A program made the translations under genes and the position numbers. 64,000 nt of DNA from Streptosporangium becharense (lineage in GTDB: Bacteria > Actinomycetota > Actinomycetes > Streptosporangiales > Streptosporangiaceae), in contig NZ_JACHMP010000001.1 in NCBI RefSeq assembly GCF_014204985.1, positions 2,728,001-2,792,000 on the forward strand. The letters are read 5' to 3'. Position 1 is the stretch's first letter. Each line of letters starts with the position of its first letter. Below are positions 62,782-64,000 of this stretch, in pieces. The notes under the pieces were generated by a model. That model saw only the letters and a program-made list of their open reading frames with translations. It made no database searches and was not told the DNA's origin.

Positions 62782-62799
62782 CGTGTGTAATTACACGCG
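62782..62799. promoter_or_regulatory. palindrome upstream of whiB
   Basis: GTGTAATTACAC (62785-62796) is a perfect 12-bp palindrome, extended to 18 bp with one mismatched pair each side, in the 226-bp gap upstream of whiB. The local composition is AT-rich for this genome. It looks like an operator, perhaps for a developmental regulator. Confidence 0.5.
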
Positions 62800-62922
62800 C
62801 GTGTCCGGTGTGGCGTCAAGCGGCATGCCGGTATCCGGGGAAAGACCCGCTCTCCCCGGTTGTGGGTCGTGTGCCTGCCACGACGGCAATTGCACCAGGC
62901 GATCGCGGCGACCGCCAGGGAC

Positions 62923-64000
62923 TCAGCGCTCTTGACGGTCGGAACCGTACCAGGACATGTTCTGATCCTGACCGGGGCCCGTCCTCTCTCTATCCGGGGT
63001 TTCCCCGTCCGTGACCTGACCTGGGAGTTGTTCGGGCTTGTAGATCGCCGTGGGGTCGATGGGCTGCGAGTCCCACGACGCGGCGGACGGCGCGGCGGCG
63101 CCCAGCGGGTCGGCCCGGTAGGCGTCCGGGTCGAAGCGGACCGTCGCCTCACTCTGCGCGTCCCACTGCGGGCCGCCCTGCTGGTACGGCTGTGCCTGCG
63201 AGGTCTGGGGGTGACCGAACGGCGCATCGGGGGCCTGCTGGTGGCCGAACGGGACGTCGTAGGAGGAGTTCTGCTGCCCGGAGCCGTAGTCGGGAACGCG
63301 CAGGTTCGGCGCGGTGCCCTGGTTCTGCTGCTGGTAGCTCTCCGCCTGCTGGTACGCCTGGGCCATCTGCTGGGTCCGCGGGTCGATCGGGTCGGGCGCC
63401 GGGTAGTGCGGACCCGGCTCGTCGACCCGGCCGAACTCCGTCCCGGAGTAACCGGTGAACGGCTGGCCGTAGTTCTCCGGCGGCTGCGGGAAGGGCTGCG
63501 CGGGCCGGTCGTCGAACGGCGTGCTCCGGTGGCCGCCAGTGCCCGCGAGGGGGGCGGACGCCTGCTGCTCGGCGGGTACGCCGTAGCCGGACTGACCATA
63601 CGCGGGAGCCTGGGCCTGCGATTCGGACTGACCGTAGCCGGGCGCCTGCTCCGGCGACTGACCGTACGGTTGGCCCTGCGGCTGACCGTACGACTCCGGC
63701 TGACCGGACTGACCGTACGACTGACCCTGCGACTCGGGCTGGCCGTACGACTCCGGCTGGCCGGGCTGGCCGTAGGTGGAAGCCTGCGGCCCGGGACTGC
63801 GACCATAGGACGGCTGCCCCTCGGACTGCCCGTACCCACCGTGTCCGGAATCGGAAAGCTGCCCGTAGTCCGGCAGCCGCGGCTCAGTCTGCCCGTAACC
63901 CGGCACCTGCGGCTCCGCCTGCCCGTAACCGGGAAGGCGAGGCTCGGTCTGCCCGTAGTCGGAGGACTGATCACCCCGCTGCTCCGCGGGTGCGCCGTAG
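62923..64000 (-). CDS. YGQ-repeat, intrinsically disordered protein (partial)
   Basis: C-terminal part, about 359 residues, of a protein whose start lies beyond the right edge; the frame stays open to base 64000. The composition is Gln, Gly, Pro, Tyr, Ser and Glu, with over 20 (G/P/S)YGQ units (for example GYGQTEPRLPDYGQ and SYGQSGQPESYGQ) and almost no hydrophobic core. Near the C-terminus order increases slightly (EATVRFDPDAYRADPLG and IDPTAIYKPEQLP). No domain is recognisable. Such tails occur on actinobacterial membrane or kinase proteins, so the missing N-terminus may hold a real domain. Confidence 0.8.
   Translation of the reverse strand, partial: YGAPAEQRGDQSSDYGQTEPRLPGYGQAEPQVPGYGQTEPRLPDYGQLSDSGHGGYGQSEGQPSYGRSPGPQASTYGQPGQPESYGQPESQGQSYGQSGQPESYGQPQGQPYGQSPEQAPGYGQSESQAQAPAYGQSGYGVPAEQQASAPLAGTGGHRSTPFDDRPAQPFPQPPENYGQPFTGYSGTEFGRVDEPGPHYPAPDPIDPRTQQMAQAYQQAESYQQQNQGTAPNLRVPDYGSGQQNSSYDVPFGHQQAPDAPFGHPQTSQAQPYQQGGPQWDAQSEATVRFDPDAYRADPLGAAAPSAASWDSQPIDPTAIYKPEQLPGQVTDGETPDRERTGPGQDQNMSWYGSDRQER

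Overview
The window is a 64-kb chromosomal segment of a high-GC actinobacterium. The signs are a base composition near 70 percent GC or more, many GTG starts, a WhiB protein, the MtrA-MtrB-LpqB system, a DasR-type regulator and leaderless promoters. The gene content fits a filamentous genus such as Streptosporangium or Nonomuraea; that placement is an inference, not something the sequence proves. I see no phage, insertion sequence, CRISPR array, rRNA or tRNA. Almost all of it reads as stable core chromosome, and two blocks follow gene orders I remember from Mycobacterium tuberculosis (Rv3235 to Rv3260 and Rv3689 to Rv3695).

Left part (1-14.4 kb): the 5-prime part of a large NAD-glutamate dehydrogenase, a Tat-exported FAD oxidase of the berberine-bridge type, a LuxR-type two-component pair whose kinase carries a 45-bp duplication in its ATP lid, a membrane protein, acetoacetyl-CoA synthetase, three HAD-family genes (one without the nucleophilic Asp), a DUF6912-like protein and an acyl-CoA dehydrogenase. 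Next (14.4-23.1 kb) comes an amino-sugar locus. On the minus strand lie a SIS-domain deaminase/isomerase, PTS EIIB, EIIA, a HAD phosphatase, HPr, EI and a GH3 beta-N-acetylhexosaminidase lipoprotein. Divergently on the plus strand lie a DasR-like regulator and the EIIC permease. A perfect 22-bp palindrome made of two overlapping DasR-type sites sits over the -10 of the dasR promoter. The locus can plausibly release GlcNAc, import and phosphorylate it, and convert GlcN-6-P; no nagA deacetylase is present here.

Middle (23.3-36 kb): an Rv3235-like protein, secA, an HGxxPAAW membrane protein, a YcaQ/AlkX-type DNA glycosylase preceded by an 11-residue leaderless Cys-Cys peptide, a LuxR response regulator, long-form hpf, comF, lpqB, mtrB and mtrA. 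From 36.3 to 44.4 kb is the MoxR cluster: membrane protein, DUF4129, DUF4350, MoxR ATPase and DUF58, then a divergent SpoIIM/RDD pair whose mirror-image -10 elements predict leaderless mRNAs. From 44.5 to 48.4 kb are two tandem secreted LVIVD-repeat paralogues that share a 344-bp tract of about 99 percent identity, divergent from a DUF305 lipoprotein.

Right part (48.4-64 kb): two different adenosylhomocysteinases in tandem (a canonical one and a shorter archaeal-type one) divergent from a MerR regulator; a TDT-family transporter; a CDF metal transporter; a SIS isomerase, Trm112-like protein and manB operon; DUF3499 divergent from a zincin-like protein; DUF5719 with a large membrane glycosyltransferase; whiB with a textbook intrinsic terminator; and the end of a YGQ-rich disordered protein cut by the window edge. 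Strong perfect-stem terminators mark most convergent junctions.
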